This document shows positions 42,443 to 50,517 of a stretch of 57,729 nt of DNA, in pieces (the first letter of the stretch is position 1; every line of letters starts with the position of its first letter). The translations under genes and the position numbers were made by a program. Source of the stretch: Lentibacter sp. XHP0401. GTDB taxonomy: Bacteria > Pseudomonadota > Alphaproteobacteria > Rhodobacterales > Rhodobacteraceae. The notes under the pieces are model-generated. The model saw only the letters and a program-made list of their open reading frames with translations, searched no databases and was not told the DNA's origin. The stretch spans positions 1 through 57,729 of the forward strand of contig NZ_JAOWLC010000016.1 in assembly GCF_025751535.1 (NCBI RefSeq), read 5' to 3'.

Positions 42443-44463
42443 GAGAGTGCCTTTCTGATAAGGGCGTCCACAGCAACGGCGCGGTCTGGCGTGCAGAGGA
42501 GCGGGTTTATTTCAACTTCCCCAATAAGCGGCGCATGTGCAACGACATAGTCTTGCACACTCAGGATCACCTGCGTGATCGCCTCTATATTGGCGGCGGG
42601 CTTGCCACGGTAACCTGTGAGCAAAGGGGCACATTTAAGCCCTGTTAGAGCCTGTTTTATACCTTGCGCCGTGACAGGTAGGAGCATGGAGACGGTGTCT
42701 TGCAGCAGCTCGGTCATCACACCACCAGCGCCCAACGTCAGCAAAAGGCCATGGGCCTCGTCGCGGGTGACTCCAACGAGCAACTCGGCGACTGTGCCGA
42801 TAGTCATTTCCTCGACAAGCCAGCTTGTACCGCCCATTTTGGTTGCTGCGGAATGCACTGCGTCAGGCGTTGTAAGGCCGAGTGCCACACCGCCCGAATC
42901 CGATTTATGGGCCATACCTTCGGCCTTGAGCACGAGAGGAAAAGTGAGGTTGGCAAGCTGTGTGTCCAGACTTCCAAGCGAGGTGATCCTCAGTGATGCG
43001 GGCACAGGCACGCCAAAGCGGGCAAGCTCGGCTTTCGAGGCATGTTCACTCAGCGTTTCGGCGGAACCGAGCGCACCGCCCGCAAGAGGCGCCTCAGGCG
43101 CAATGATGCTTGGCTGGGCGGCGGCCTCAACAGCCGTAATCGCCTCGGTCAGCCCCATGAAAGGCACAACACCCGAACCCATGAAGCGCGCAGCCACATC
43201 AAGCGGCATAAGCTCGGGCAGGGTGGCGACAACTCCGTAAGGCCGCCCCGTGCGCTTGGCCGCGCCAAGCACTGCGTCGGTGGCGCAGATCCAGTCGGAG
43301 GCATCTGTGTGTGGGTAATCCACAATGGCAAGTGTGATGCCCGTTTCGGGGCCCGAGAGGGCTGCGAAAGTATCGGTCATCCGCGCAGTGTCGCGCCAGA
43401 TGTAGGTGTGGTAATCGAGCGGATTGGCCAGTGCTACCTTGGGGCCAAGGGCTTCAAAAAGCGCTGTGCGCTGGGGGGCAGAGAGTGGCGGGAGGCGCAA
43501 GGCGCGGCCATGCACGGTATCTGCCGCAAGGCTCGCCTCACCGCCGGAGCAGGAGACAGTGGCAAGGCTTGGGTGGTCTAACCGCCCGACTGTGTGCAAA
43601 AGCTTGAGCGTTTCCAGAAATGAGGGGATGTCTGGCACGCGGGCAATGCCGAGGCGTTTCAGGAGCGCGTTTGCGCCGGCATGGCTGCCTGCAAGTGAAG
43701 CGGTGTGTGAGACAGTCGCCGCCTGGGCATGCTCAGATTTGCCGACCTTGAGCGCGAGAAGCGGGATGCCTTTTGCCGCAGCCTTCAGCGCCAGCGCGTG
43801 CCACTCGGCGGTGTCACCGAAGCCCTCGATATGCAGGCCAATCGCACTCACGCGCGAATCATCGAGCAAGGCCAAGGCAATCTGCGCCTGCGAAGTTTGC
43901 GCCATGTTTCCGCAAGCGACGACATAGGCAATCGGCAAGGCGCGCTTTTGCATGGTAAGGTTAATGGCAATGTTGGAGCTTTGCGCAAGGATCGCCACAC
44001 CACGCTCGACGCGCTTGCAGCCGTGTTGGTCCGGCCAAATCGCGGCCCCTTCGAGGGCGTTGATAAAGCCGTAGCAGTTTGGCCCGAGGATCGGCATCTC
44101 ACCTGCCGCTGCCACAAGCTCTGCCTGCAAATCGGCCCCGTCGGAAAGCTCGGCCCCGGCCTCGGAAAACCCGCTCGCAAAACAGACTGCTCCGCCAGCC
44201 TTGAGCGCGCGCAACTCGCGCACCACACTAATTGTCGCGTTGCGGTTCACTCCGATAAAGGCGGCATCAATCGGCCCATCCCATTCGGCTAGAGAACGCA
44301 CGGCCTGCCGCCCTGCAATCACCTTGCCTTCAGGGTGCACAGGGAAAATCTCCCCGTCGTAGCCGATCATTTCAGCGGCCTTGATGATGGATGAACACCA
44401 GACGCCGCCGCCGATAACGGCAATGGCGCGGGGGTTCAAAAGTCTGAAAAGATCGCGGCTCAT
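42439..44463 (-). CDS. NDP-forming acyl-CoA synthetase (acetate-CoA ligase family)
   Basis: 674-residue fused alpha-beta NDP-forming acyl-CoA synthetase. The N-terminal part holds the CoA-binding domain (RAIAVIGGGVWCSSIIKAAEM) and ligase domains with GPNCYGFIN and the presumed phosphohistidine in ATVSHTASLAG. The C-terminal ~230 residues form an ATP-grasp domain (FPLVLKAEGMAHKSDSGGVALGL, GEVEINPLL). It forms an acyl-CoA from acid, CoA and ATP with release of ADP. Position between a CaiD-like hydratase and an acyl-CoA dehydrogenase suggests that it activates carnitine, crotonobetaine or a related betaine, in place of AMP-forming CaiC. That substrate assignment is inference. Confidence 0.82.
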   Translation of the reverse strand: MSRDLFRLLNPRAIAVIGGGVWCSSIIKAAEMIGYDGEIFPVHPEGKVIAGRQAVRSLAEWDGPIDAAFIGVNRNATISVVRELRALKAGGAVCFASGFSEAGAELSDGADLQAELVAAAGEMPILGPNCYGFINALEGAAIWPDQHGCKRVERGVAILAQSSNIAINLTMQKRALPIAYVVACGNMAQTSQAQIALALLDDSRVSAIGLHIEGFGDTAEWHALALKAAAKGIPLLALKVGKSEHAQAATVSHTASLAGSHAGANALLKRLGIARVPDIPSFLETLKLLHTVGRLDHPSLATVSCSGGEASLAADTVHGRALRLPPLSAPQRTALFEALGPKVALANPLDYHTYIWRDTARMTDTFAALSGPETGITLAIVDYPHTDASDWICATDAVLGAAKRTGRPYGVVATLPELMPLDVAARFMGSGVVPFMGLTEAITAVEAAAQPSIIAPEAPLAGGALGSAETLSEHASKAELARFGVPVPASLRITSLGSLDTQLANLTFPLVLKAEGMAHKSDSGGVALGLTTPDAVHSAATKMGGTSWLVEEMTIGTVAELLVGVTRDEAHGLLLTLGAGGVMTELLQDTVSMLLPVTAQGIKQALTGLKCAPLLTGYRGKPAANIEAITQVILSVQDYVVAHAPLIGEVEINPLLCTPDRAVAVDALIRKALS
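42645..42654 (+). repeat. embedded motif TTAGAGCCTG
   Basis: Exact copy on the plus strand, antisense to the CoA synthetase gene, where the codons read Gln-Ala-Leu-Thr. It is preceded by CTG and followed by TTTT. Confidence 0.6.
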
Positions 44464-44470
44464 GTTTATG

Positions 44471-44557
44471 TCTTTTTCTTGCTAAAAATATCTTGGGGGG
44501 AGCGCGAGGGGGGGCAAGGCCCCTCTCGCACCACCGCGATTTGGCACAGCCAAAGCG
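44471..44557 (-). repeat. intergenic hairpin repeat, copy 5
   Basis: In minus-strand orientation: hairpin TTTGGC-TGT-GCCAAA (44540-44554), a GCGAG…CTCGC hairpin with a long G/C stem (about 44504-44529), then AAGATATTTTTAGC and AAGAAAAAG ending at 44471. It lies inside the ~100-bp gap between the acyl-CoA dehydrogenase and CoA synthetase genes of one putative operon. Confidence 0.7.
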
Positions 44558-44564
44558 CAATACT

Positions 44565-45728
44565 TCAGCCCCCGAGCGGCCGCAGCAGGTCGCGGCTGAT
44601 GATGTGGCGCTGGATCTCTGAAGTGCCTTCCCAGATCCGTTCGACCCGCGCGTCGCGCCAGATCCGTTCAAGCGGCAATTCGTCCATAAGGCCCATGCCG
44701 CCGTGTATCTGGATCGCCTCGTCAGCGACCATAGCCAAAACTTCGGTGGCCTTCAGCTTGGCCATCGACATATCGGCCTCTGTCACAGAGCCTTGGTCAA
44801 ACTTCCAGCCAGCTTCCCAAGTGAGCAGGTTGGCCGCTTTGATCTCGAGCGCCATATCAGCGAGCTTGAAAGAGACACCTTGGAACTTGGAGATTTGCTG
44901 GCCGAATTGTTTGCGCTCGGCGGAATAGGCCAGCGCATGCTCAAAGGCGCGTTCGGCGCGGCCAAGGGATGTGGCGGCGACTTGCAGGCGCGTCGCGCCG
45001 AGCCAGTCATTCGCGACCTGAAAGCCCTTATGCACTTCACCCAGAACGGCGGAGCGGGGTAGGCGGCAGTTGTCAAACTCCAGCACCGCGTTGGTATAGC
45101 CGCGGTGGCTCACGTTGCGGTAGCCTTCGCGAACAGTGAAGCCGGGTGTGCCTTTGTCGACAAAGAACGCGGTGATCAGTTTCTTCTTGCCGCGCGGGGT
45201 TTCTTCTTCGCCTGTTGCCATGAAGACGATAGCAAAATCGGCGATGTCGGCGTGAGAGATGAAGTGTTTCGTGCCGTTGAGGATAAAGTCGTCGCCGTCT
45301 TCTTTTGCCGTCGCCGTCATTCCGCGCAAGTCCGAGCCTGCGCCCGGTTCTGTCATGGCGAGGCAGTCCCATTTTTCGCCTTTGATGCAAGGGTAGAGAT
45401 ATTTCTCTTTTTGCTCCTCGGAGCCTGCGAGCAGGATGTTCGAGGGCCGCGCAACGCAGGTCCAGTGGAGCGCATAGTTTGCGCGGCCGAGTTCTTTTTC
45501 ATACATGAGCCATGTGAGCGTATCGAGCCCTGCCCCGCCGACCTCTTCGGGCATATTTGCGGCATAAAGTCCTGCGGCCATGGCCTTGGGTTGAATCTCT
45601 TTAATGAGTTCCATCGGCAAATGGCCTGTGCGCTCGACAAACGCCTCATGTGGGTAAAGCTCCTTTTCGACAAAGGCGCGGGTGGTTTCGATGATCATCT
45701 GTTGTTCTTCGGTGGGCGCGAAATACAT
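44565..45728 (-). CDS. acyl-CoA dehydrogenase (possible crotonobetainyl-CoA reductase)
   Basis: 387-residue FAD-containing acyl-CoA dehydrogenase. The family signatures CLAMTEPGAGSDLRGM (FAD/substrate), HGGMGLMDELPLERIWRDAR and EGTSEIQRHIISRDLL are present; the glutamate in EGTSE is the usual catalytic base. The start at 45728 is chosen because MYFAPTEEQQMI matches typical N-termini; 19 upstream codons overlap the regulator's promoter. In the cluster with a CaiD-like hydratase it may act like CaiA on crotonobetainyl-CoA or gamma-butyrobetainyl-CoA, working with electron-transfer flavoprotein. General short-chain acyl-CoA oxidation is the alternative. Confidence 0.86.
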   Translation of the reverse strand: MYFAPTEEQQMIIETTRAFVEKELYPHEAFVERTGHLPMELIKEIQPKAMAAGLYAANMPEEVGGAGLDTLTWLMYEKELGRANYALHWTCVARPSNILLAGSEEQKEKYLYPCIKGEKWDCLAMTEPGAGSDLRGMTATAKEDGDDFILNGTKHFISHADIADFAIVFMATGEEETPRGKKKLITAFFVDKGTPGFTVREGYRNVSHRGYTNAVLEFDNCRLPRSAVLGEVHKGFQVANDWLGATRLQVAATSLGRAERAFEHALAYSAERKQFGQQISKFQGVSFKLADMALEIKAANLLTWEAGWKFDQGSVTEADMSMAKLKATEVLAMVADEAIQIHGGMGLMDELPLERIWRDARVERIWEGTSEIQRHIISRDLLRPLGG

Positions 45729-45782
45729 GGGGCTGTCCTGTCTTTGGTTTTGAGCCAGCCTAAGGGGCTTGCGCAAACTCAC

Positions 45783-45818
45783 CATGCAGAATTAGAAAGA
45801 ATCATGCAGATTTGGAAA
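45783..45818 (+). promoter_or_regulatory. direct repeat in the regulator / acyl-CoA dehydrogenase gap
   Basis: CATGCAGA occurs at 45783 and 45803, exactly 20 bp apart, each followed by an A/T-rich stretch and GAAA or GGAAA. Half-sites two helical turns apart suit an AraC-family activator. The second copy includes the putative ATG of the regulator, so autorepression is possible. Functional evidence is lacking. Confidence 0.4.
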
Positions 45819-46742
45819 AATCAGAACGCTGCAGTGCAGCAGATTGACGTGCTTTTGTTTGATGCCTTTTCAGGGCTGTGTCTGGCCAACACGATCGAGC
45901 CGATGCGCGCGGCCAATACGCTGGCGGGGCGCGAGCTTTACCGCTGGCGTTTGCTCACGCTGGATGGCGCTGCCGCAACATCTTCGAGCGGAATGTCGGT
46001 GGCTGCGCATGGGGCGCTGAGCGGGCAGCGCGGGGATATGCTGGTTGTTATGCCGAGTTATGGCTTTGCCAGCCACGCCAGCGGGACCACACGGCGCGCG
46101 CTGAGGGCGGCGGCGGAGCGTTACAAAGTGATGGCGGGGTTTGATACGGGCAGTTGGCTCTTGGCCCATGCGGGGCTTCTCAGCGGGCGGCGCGCGACGA
46201 TTCACTGGGAGGAGCTTGAGCGCTTTGCAGAGGCTTTTCCCGAGGTGCAAGCCGAGCGATCGCGCTATGTGGAGGAGGCGGATCGCGTGACATGTTCGGG
46301 CGCGCAAGCTGCCTTTGATATGATGACCCACCGCATCGGCGCGCGCCATGGGCAAGCTTTGAGGCTGGAGCTGGCGACACTGTTTATGAGTCCTGACGAG
46401 GGGACTCCCCAAGATGTGCCCGTGGCGCGCGGGCGTTCTGTGGCGCGGGCGATCAGGCTGATGCAGGAGCATATCGAGCAGCCCTTGCCGATGAATGAAA
46501 TTGCGCGGCGGATCGGGCGGAGCCAGAAAGACCTCGAGACGCGGATGAAGCGGGAGCTTGGGACTGTTCCGCGCTCTGTTTACCGCCGCCTCAGGCTTCT
46601 GGCCGCGCGAAAGCTTTTGAAGGAGAGCGATCTGCCGATGACGGAAGTGGCGTTGCGTGTGGGCTATCAGGATTCCAGTGCGATGGCGCGGGCGTATAAG
46701 GCGGAGTTCGGGCTGAGACCGAGGGACGAGCGTTTGGTCTAG
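45804..46742 (+). CDS. GlxA-family AraC-type transcriptional regulator
   Basis: 312-residue regulator with an N-terminal DJ-1/PfpI (class I glutamine amidotransferase-like) domain (about 13-185) and a C-terminal AraC helix-turn-helix pair (about 215-310: MNEIARRIGRSQKDLETRMKREL and MTEVALRVGYQDSSAMARAYKAEFG). GlxA proteins of this kind (GbdR, CdhR) control betaine, carnitine and related quaternary amine catabolism in pseudomonads. It is divergent from the acyl-CoA dehydrogenase gene with a 75-bp gap, so it most likely regulates the CaiD-like cluster. The ribosome site before 45804 is weak, and the true start could differ by a few codons. Confidence 0.85.
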   Translation: MQIWKNQNAAVQQIDVLLFDAFSGLCLANTIEPMRAANTLAGRELYRWRLLTLDGAAATSSSGMSVAAHGALSGQRGDMLVVMPSYGFASHASGTTRRALRAAAERYKVMAGFDTGSWLLAHAGLLSGRRATIHWEELERFAEAFPEVQAERSRYVEEADRVTCSGAQAAFDMMTHRIGARHGQALRLELATLFMSPDEGTPQDVPVARGRSVARAIRLMQEHIEQPLPMNEIARRIGRSQKDLETRMKRELGTVPRSVYRRLRLLAARKLLKESDLPMTEVALRVGYQDSSAMARAYKAEFGLRPRDERLV

Positions 46743-46748
46743 GGGGTT

Positions 46749-46820
46749 CGGATGCTTCGCATCCGACCCGCCGGGGGCTTTGCCCCCGGACCCCCAGGAT
46801 ATTTATGGCAAAAAGAAAGG
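46749..46820 (+). repeat. intergenic hairpin repeat, copy 6
   Basis: Hairpins CGGATGC-TTC-GCATCCG (46749-46765) and CCGGGGGC-TTT-GCCCCCGG (46771-46789) are followed by ACCCCCAGGATATTTATGGC and AAAAAGAAAGG. It fills the convergent gap between the GlxA regulator and the class II aldolase. Confidence 0.8.
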
Positions 46821-46821
46821 G

Positions 46822-47565
46822 CTACGAGGCGTAGCTGGAGCCTTCTTCATCGAGGATGGCTTTGAGCTCTGCGAGGTGGCGGGTGTCCTGCTCGGGGTAG
46901 CTTTCGATCTCCTGCGCGGTTTTTTCGGCGATGTTGTCGGGCAGAATACGAAGGGGCTGGCCTGTTTGCAGCGCGCGGATGTAAGTTTCGGCTGCGCGCT
47001 CGAAATAGTAGAGGCGATTGAAGGTTTCCGCCACTGTCGTGCCGATGATCAGCACGCCATGGTTGCCCATGATCATGACCTTTTGTTTTGGATCTTTAAA
47101 GAGCGCGGCGCAGCGTGCGCCTTCTTCCTCGAAAGCGAGGCCGCCGTAGTGATCATCAATCACATAGCGGTTGAAAAACGTGGCGCAGTTTTGGTCAATG
47201 GGCGGGAGTCGGCTGTCAGCGAGGGAGGCCAGCACGGTTGCGTGAATCGAATGCACGTGCATAGCGCAGCGCGCGTGCGGGCAGGCGCGGTGCAGCCCGC
47301 CGTGCAAGCCCCATGCTGTCGGATCTGGTGCGTTCGGGCCTGTGAGCGTGCTAGGATCATTCGCGTCGATCTCGAGCATGTCGGAAGCTTTGATGCGCGA
47401 GAAGTGCATCTGGTTCGGGTTCATCAGAAAGCGCGTGCCACTGTCATTTACGGCGAGGCTGAAATGATTGGCCACGCCTTCGTGCATATTGAGCCGTGCT
47501 GTCCAGCGGAAGGCGGCGGCGAGATCAACGCGCTCTTGCCAGTGGGTGAGATTGGGCATGGTCAT
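46822..47565 (-). CDS. class II aldolase/adducin-family protein
   Basis: 247-residue protein of the class II aldolase family. LAAAFRWTARLNMHEGVANHFSLA is the typical N-terminal block, HTHSIHATVLASL-type metal ligands appear as AMHVHSIHATVLAS, and MGNHGVLIIGTTVAETF provides a third histidine. These zinc-dependent enzymes act on sugar phosphates, though many members have unknown substrates. The start at 47565 has AAGGAG at a good distance; a second ATG lies two codons downstream. It is divergent from the AMP nucleosidase gene. Confidence 0.85.
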   Translation of the reverse strand: MTMPNLTHWQERVDLAAAFRWTARLNMHEGVANHFSLAVNDSGTRFLMNPNQMHFSRIKASDMLEIDANDPSTLTGPNAPDPTAWGLHGGLHRACPHARCAMHVHSIHATVLASLADSRLPPIDQNCATFFNRYVIDDHYGGLAFEEEGARCAALFKDPKQKVMIMGNHGVLIIGTTVAETFNRLYYFERAAETYIRALQTGQPLRILPDNIAEKTAQEIESYPEQDTRHLAELKAILDEEGSSYAS

Positions 47566-47667
47566 GGTTTGGCTCCTTGAACAACTCGGGGCTTCGTGCC
47601 AACCTTTGGCCAAATCCGGCAGCGCGGGGCGTATGCCGGTTTCGTTTTATAAGCCGAGGAGTGGCAC

Positions 47668-49137
47668 ATGCCTTCACAATTTGTGACACCGGAACGGGGC
47701 GAATTCCAGCGCTTTGAAGATGCGCGTGAGGCTGTGGCGCGTCTTGAGGTGCTTTATGAAGCTTCTTGCGATTTTCTGTGCAAAGCGTTTTCCAAGGCGA
47801 TGAAGACACCGCCAAAAGACAGGCGGATTCGGGCATTTTATCCTATGGTGCGGGTTGAAACGACGAGTTATGCGCAGATCGACAGCCGGCTGAGTTATGG
47901 CCATGTGTCCCAGCCCGGGCGGCACGAGACAACGATCACGCGGCCTGATCTGTTTCGTAATTACCTTATTCAGCAGCTTGAGCTGATTATGGAAAATCAT
48001 GGTGTGCCTGTAGAGATCGGGTATTCGGAAACGCCTATTCCGATCCATTTTGCTGTGGCCAATGACACACGCATTTCCGTGCCGCAGGAAGGCGCGGCAG
48101 AGTTTACCTTGCGTGATGTGTTTGATGTGCCTGATTTGAGCACAACGAATGATGATATCGTCAACGGAACATTTCAGGGCGGAGAAGCTGGCGCGGAGCC
48201 GCTTGCGCCTTTTACGGCGCAGCGCGTGGATTATTCATTGGCGCGGCTTACGCATTATACGGCGACAGAGGCGGAGCATTTTCAAAACCACGTTTTGTTC
48301 ACGAACTACCAGTTCTATGTAAACGAGTTTGAGGCCTATGCACGGGCCATGCTGGCGGACAAGGCAAGCGGCTATACCAGCTTTGTTGGCACGGGCAATG
48401 CCGCGATCACCGAGGCGGATGCGCCTTTGGAAATTTCAGAGAAACAGCCGCAGATGCCGACCTATCATCTCAAGCGTGCAGACGGCTCCGGGATTACACT
48501 GGTGAACATCGGCGTTGGCCCGTCGAATGCCAAGACGGCCACGGACCATATTGCTGTTTTGCGCCCACATGCCTGGATTATGGTGGGGCATTGTGCGGGG
48601 CTGAGAAACAGCCAGCTTCTGGGTGACTTTGTTCTGGCGCACGCCTATTTGCGCGAAGACAAGGTGCTGGATGATGACTTACCTGTATGGGTCCCTATTC
48701 CGGCGCTGGCAGAAATCCAGATTGCTCTGGAAGAGGCGGTTGCGGATGTGACGGCCCTGAAAGGGTATGACTTGAAGCGCGTTATGCGGACCGGGACTGT
48801 GGCCAGCCTCGACAACCGCAACTGGGAGTTGCGCGAGACCGATGGCCCGGTGCAGCGCCTGAGCCAGAGTCGTGCCATTGCGCTTGATATGGAAAGCGCG
48901 ACGATTGCGGCCAATGGCTTCCGCTTCCGTGTGCCATACGGGACGCTTTTGTGCGTGTCGGACAAGCCGCTTCATGGCGAACTGAAGCTCCCCGGAATGG
49001 CCAGCGATTTCTATAAATCACAGGTTGAGCGGCATTTGATGATCGGGATCAAAGCGATGGAGTCGCTTCGTGATATGCCTCTGGAACGGCTGCATAGCCG
49101 CAAATTACGCAGTTTTAACGAAACTGCCTTCCTTTAG
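47668..49137 (+). CDS. amn: AMP nucleosidase
   Basis: 489-residue enzyme that hydrolyses AMP to adenine and ribose 5-phosphate. The N-terminal ~175 residues form the Amn-specific regulatory domain (YPMVRVETTSYAQIDSRLSYGHVSQPGRHETTITRPDLFRNYL). The C-terminal part is a nucleoside phosphorylase-fold catalytic domain with NIGVGPSNAKTATDHIAVLRPHAWIMVGHCAGLR and the MESATIAANGFRFRVPYGTLLCVSDKPLHGE block. GAGGAG precedes the ATG. It is normal in length. It helps control adenylate pools; the start lies about 100 bp from a divergent aldolase gene. Confidence 0.95.
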   Translation: MPSQFVTPERGEFQRFEDAREAVARLEVLYEASCDFLCKAFSKAMKTPPKDRRIRAFYPMVRVETTSYAQIDSRLSYGHVSQPGRHETTITRPDLFRNYLIQQLELIMENHGVPVEIGYSETPIPIHFAVANDTRISVPQEGAAEFTLRDVFDVPDLSTTNDDIVNGTFQGGEAGAEPLAPFTAQRVDYSLARLTHYTATEAEHFQNHVLFTNYQFYVNEFEAYARAMLADKASGYTSFVGTGNAAITEADAPLEISEKQPQMPTYHLKRADGSGITLVNIGVGPSNAKTATDHIAVLRPHAWIMVGHCAGLRNSQLLGDFVLAHAYLREDKVLDDDLPVWVPIPALAEIQIALEEAVADVTALKGYDLKRVMRTGTVASLDNRNWELRETDGPVQRLSQSRAIALDMESATIAANGFRFRVPYGTLLCVSDKPLHGELKLPGMASDFYKSQVERHLMIGIKAMESLRDMPLERLHSRKLRSFNETAFL

Positions 49138-49182
49138 AGGCAGAAAATCGCCGCAAAATGCAGTTTTTCTTGAGGTTTTGGC

Positions 49183-49222
49183 ACACAATTCGTTGTGTTG
49201 CCGCGCTTCATACAGTTATATG
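49183..49222 (+). promoter_or_regulatory. promoter with inverted repeat upstream of the HU gene
   Basis: A perfect 6-bp inverted repeat ACACAA-TTCG-TTGTGT (49183-49198) overlaps a -35-like TTGTGT, followed after 17-18 bases by TTATAT/TATATG (49216-49222). The ATG is at 49267. The repeat could be an operator. Confidence 0.45.
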
Positions 49223-49266
49223 ACGCCGATGGGGCCCAAGATCGGGCAATTACAGGAGACTATCCA

Positions 49267-49554
49267 ATGACAAAACCAATGACAAAGACCCAGCTTGTTG
49301 CAGCGATCGCAGACGAAATGGGTGCGGACAAGAAGACAGCGACAGGCGCGCTGGATTCAATCATCGCGATCATCACCAAAGAAGTTTCAGGCGGCGGTGC
49401 CGTGACCCTTCCAGGCGTTGGCAAAATCTATTGCCGTGAGCGTCCAGAGCGTATGGTCCGTAACCCTGCCACAGGTCAGCAAATCAAAAAAGAAGCTGAC
49501 AAGGTTGTTAAAATGACAATCGCGAAAGCATTGAAAGACAGCGTGAACGGCTAA
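49267..49554 (+). CDS. HU-family DNA-binding protein
   Basis: 95-residue histone-like nucleoid protein. TKTQLVAAIADEMGADKKTATGALDSIIAII forms the N-terminal helices, GAVTLPGVGKI the saddle, and RPERMVRNPATGQQIKKEADKVV the DNA-contacting beta-arm with the conserved Arg-Asn-Pro-Ala-Thr-Gly. It bends and packages DNA as a dimer. CAGGAG precedes the ATG. A strong terminator follows, so it is expressed alone. Codon choice is less G/C-rich than in its neighbours, consistent with a highly expressed gene. Confidence 0.93.
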   Translation: MTKPMTKTQLVAAIADEMGADKKTATGALDSIIAIITKEVSGGGAVTLPGVGKIYCRERPERMVRNPATGQQIKKEADKVVKMTIAKALKDSVNG

Positions 49555-49592
49555 GGCCTTTCTACGAAGCTTGAATGTTTCACAAGTTTACG

Positions 49593-49621
49593 AAAGGGTC
49601 GCCCCAGAGGCGGCCCTTTTT
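49593..49621 (+). terminator. rho-independent terminator of the HU gene
   Basis: AAAGGGTCGCC pairs with GGCGGCCCTTT (one G-T pair) across a short CCAGA loop and is followed by TT. It is the cleanest intrinsic terminator in the window, 38 bp after the HU stop. Confidence 0.85.
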
Positions 49622-49641
49622 CGTATTTGGAGACAAAACGC

Positions 49642-50517
49642 GTGGACATCAGAGCAATTTTTATGGGCGTGGCATTTGCCTTCATGTGGTCAAGTGCGTT
49701 TACCTCGGCGCGGATAATTGTGGAATATGCCTCACCGCTCTGGGCGCTGTCGTTGCGCTTTCTGATCTCGGGTTTGCTGGGTGTTTTGATTGCACGACTG
49801 ATGGGGCAGACGTGGAATTTGACACGTAATCAGTGGCGCGCAACGATTGTTTTTGGCCTCTGTCAGAACGCGCTCTACCTTGGGCTCAACTTTGTAGCGA
49901 TGCAGACCATCGAGGCGTCACTCGCTGCGATTATTGCTTCGACCATGCCTTTGCTTGTCGCGGTTGCGGGGTGGCTTTTCTTTGCGGATAAGGTGAAGCC
50001 CCTGGCGCTTGCCGGGCTTATTGCGGGTGTGATTGGCGTGAGCATCATTATGGGTGCGCGGATGGGTGGCGGGGTCGATCTTTACGGCCTCGGGCTTTGT
50101 GTGATCGGGGTGCTGGCGCTGACGATAGCGACGCTTGTGCTACGCGGAGCAACATCGGGGGGGAACTTTCTGATGGTTGTCGGTTTGCAGATGCTTGTCG
50201 GTTCTTTTGCGCTGTTCCTGGCGGCGCTGGCTTTGGAGCCGCCGCATATGGAAATGAGCACGCCGCTGGTTCTGGCATTTATCTACACCACGCTCGTTCC
50301 GGGGCTGGGGGCGACTTTGATATGGTTCCTGCTCGTTGATCGCATCGGCGCGGTTAAGGCGGCGACGTTTCACTTTCTCAATCCGTTCATCGGGGTCAGC
50401 ATTGCAGCTGTTGTGCTGAGTGAAGCGCTCGATTGGCACGACTTCCTCGGTGTGGCTATCATTGCGCTGGGTATTCTTGCGGTTCAGCTTTCAAAGCAAA
50501 AGCCGGTGGCTTCCTAG
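49642..50517 (+). CDS. EamA/DMT-family transporter
   Basis: 291-residue inner-membrane protein with about ten hydrophobic segments in two EamA repeats (FMGVAFAFMWSSAFTSARIIVEY… in the first, FIYTTLVPGLGATLIWFLLVDRIGAVKAATFHFLNPFIGV in the second). The start is probably GTG at 49642, nine bases after GGAG; a TTG at 49627 lies within that site. It overlaps the convergent AEC gene by 4 bp. The substrate is unknown. Confidence 0.87.
   Translation: MDIRAIFMGVAFAFMWSSAFTSARIIVEYASPLWALSLRFLISGLLGVLIARLMGQTWNLTRNQWRATIVFGLCQNALYLGLNFVAMQTIEASLAAIIASTMPLLVAVAGWLFFADKVKPLALAGLIAGVIGVSIIMGARMGGGVDLYGLGLCVIGVLALTIATLVLRGATSGGNFLMVVGLQMLVGSFALFLAALALEPPHMEMSTPLVLAFIYTTLVPGLGATLIWFLLVDRIGAVKAATFHFLNPFIGVSIAAVVLSEALDWHDFLGVAIIALGILAVQLSKQKPVAS

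Noticed and set aside
45105-45803. Plus-strand extension upstream of the GlxA regulator
   Set aside because: It is antisense to the acyl-CoA dehydrogenase; the regulator's DJ-1-like domain begins only a few residues after 45804.
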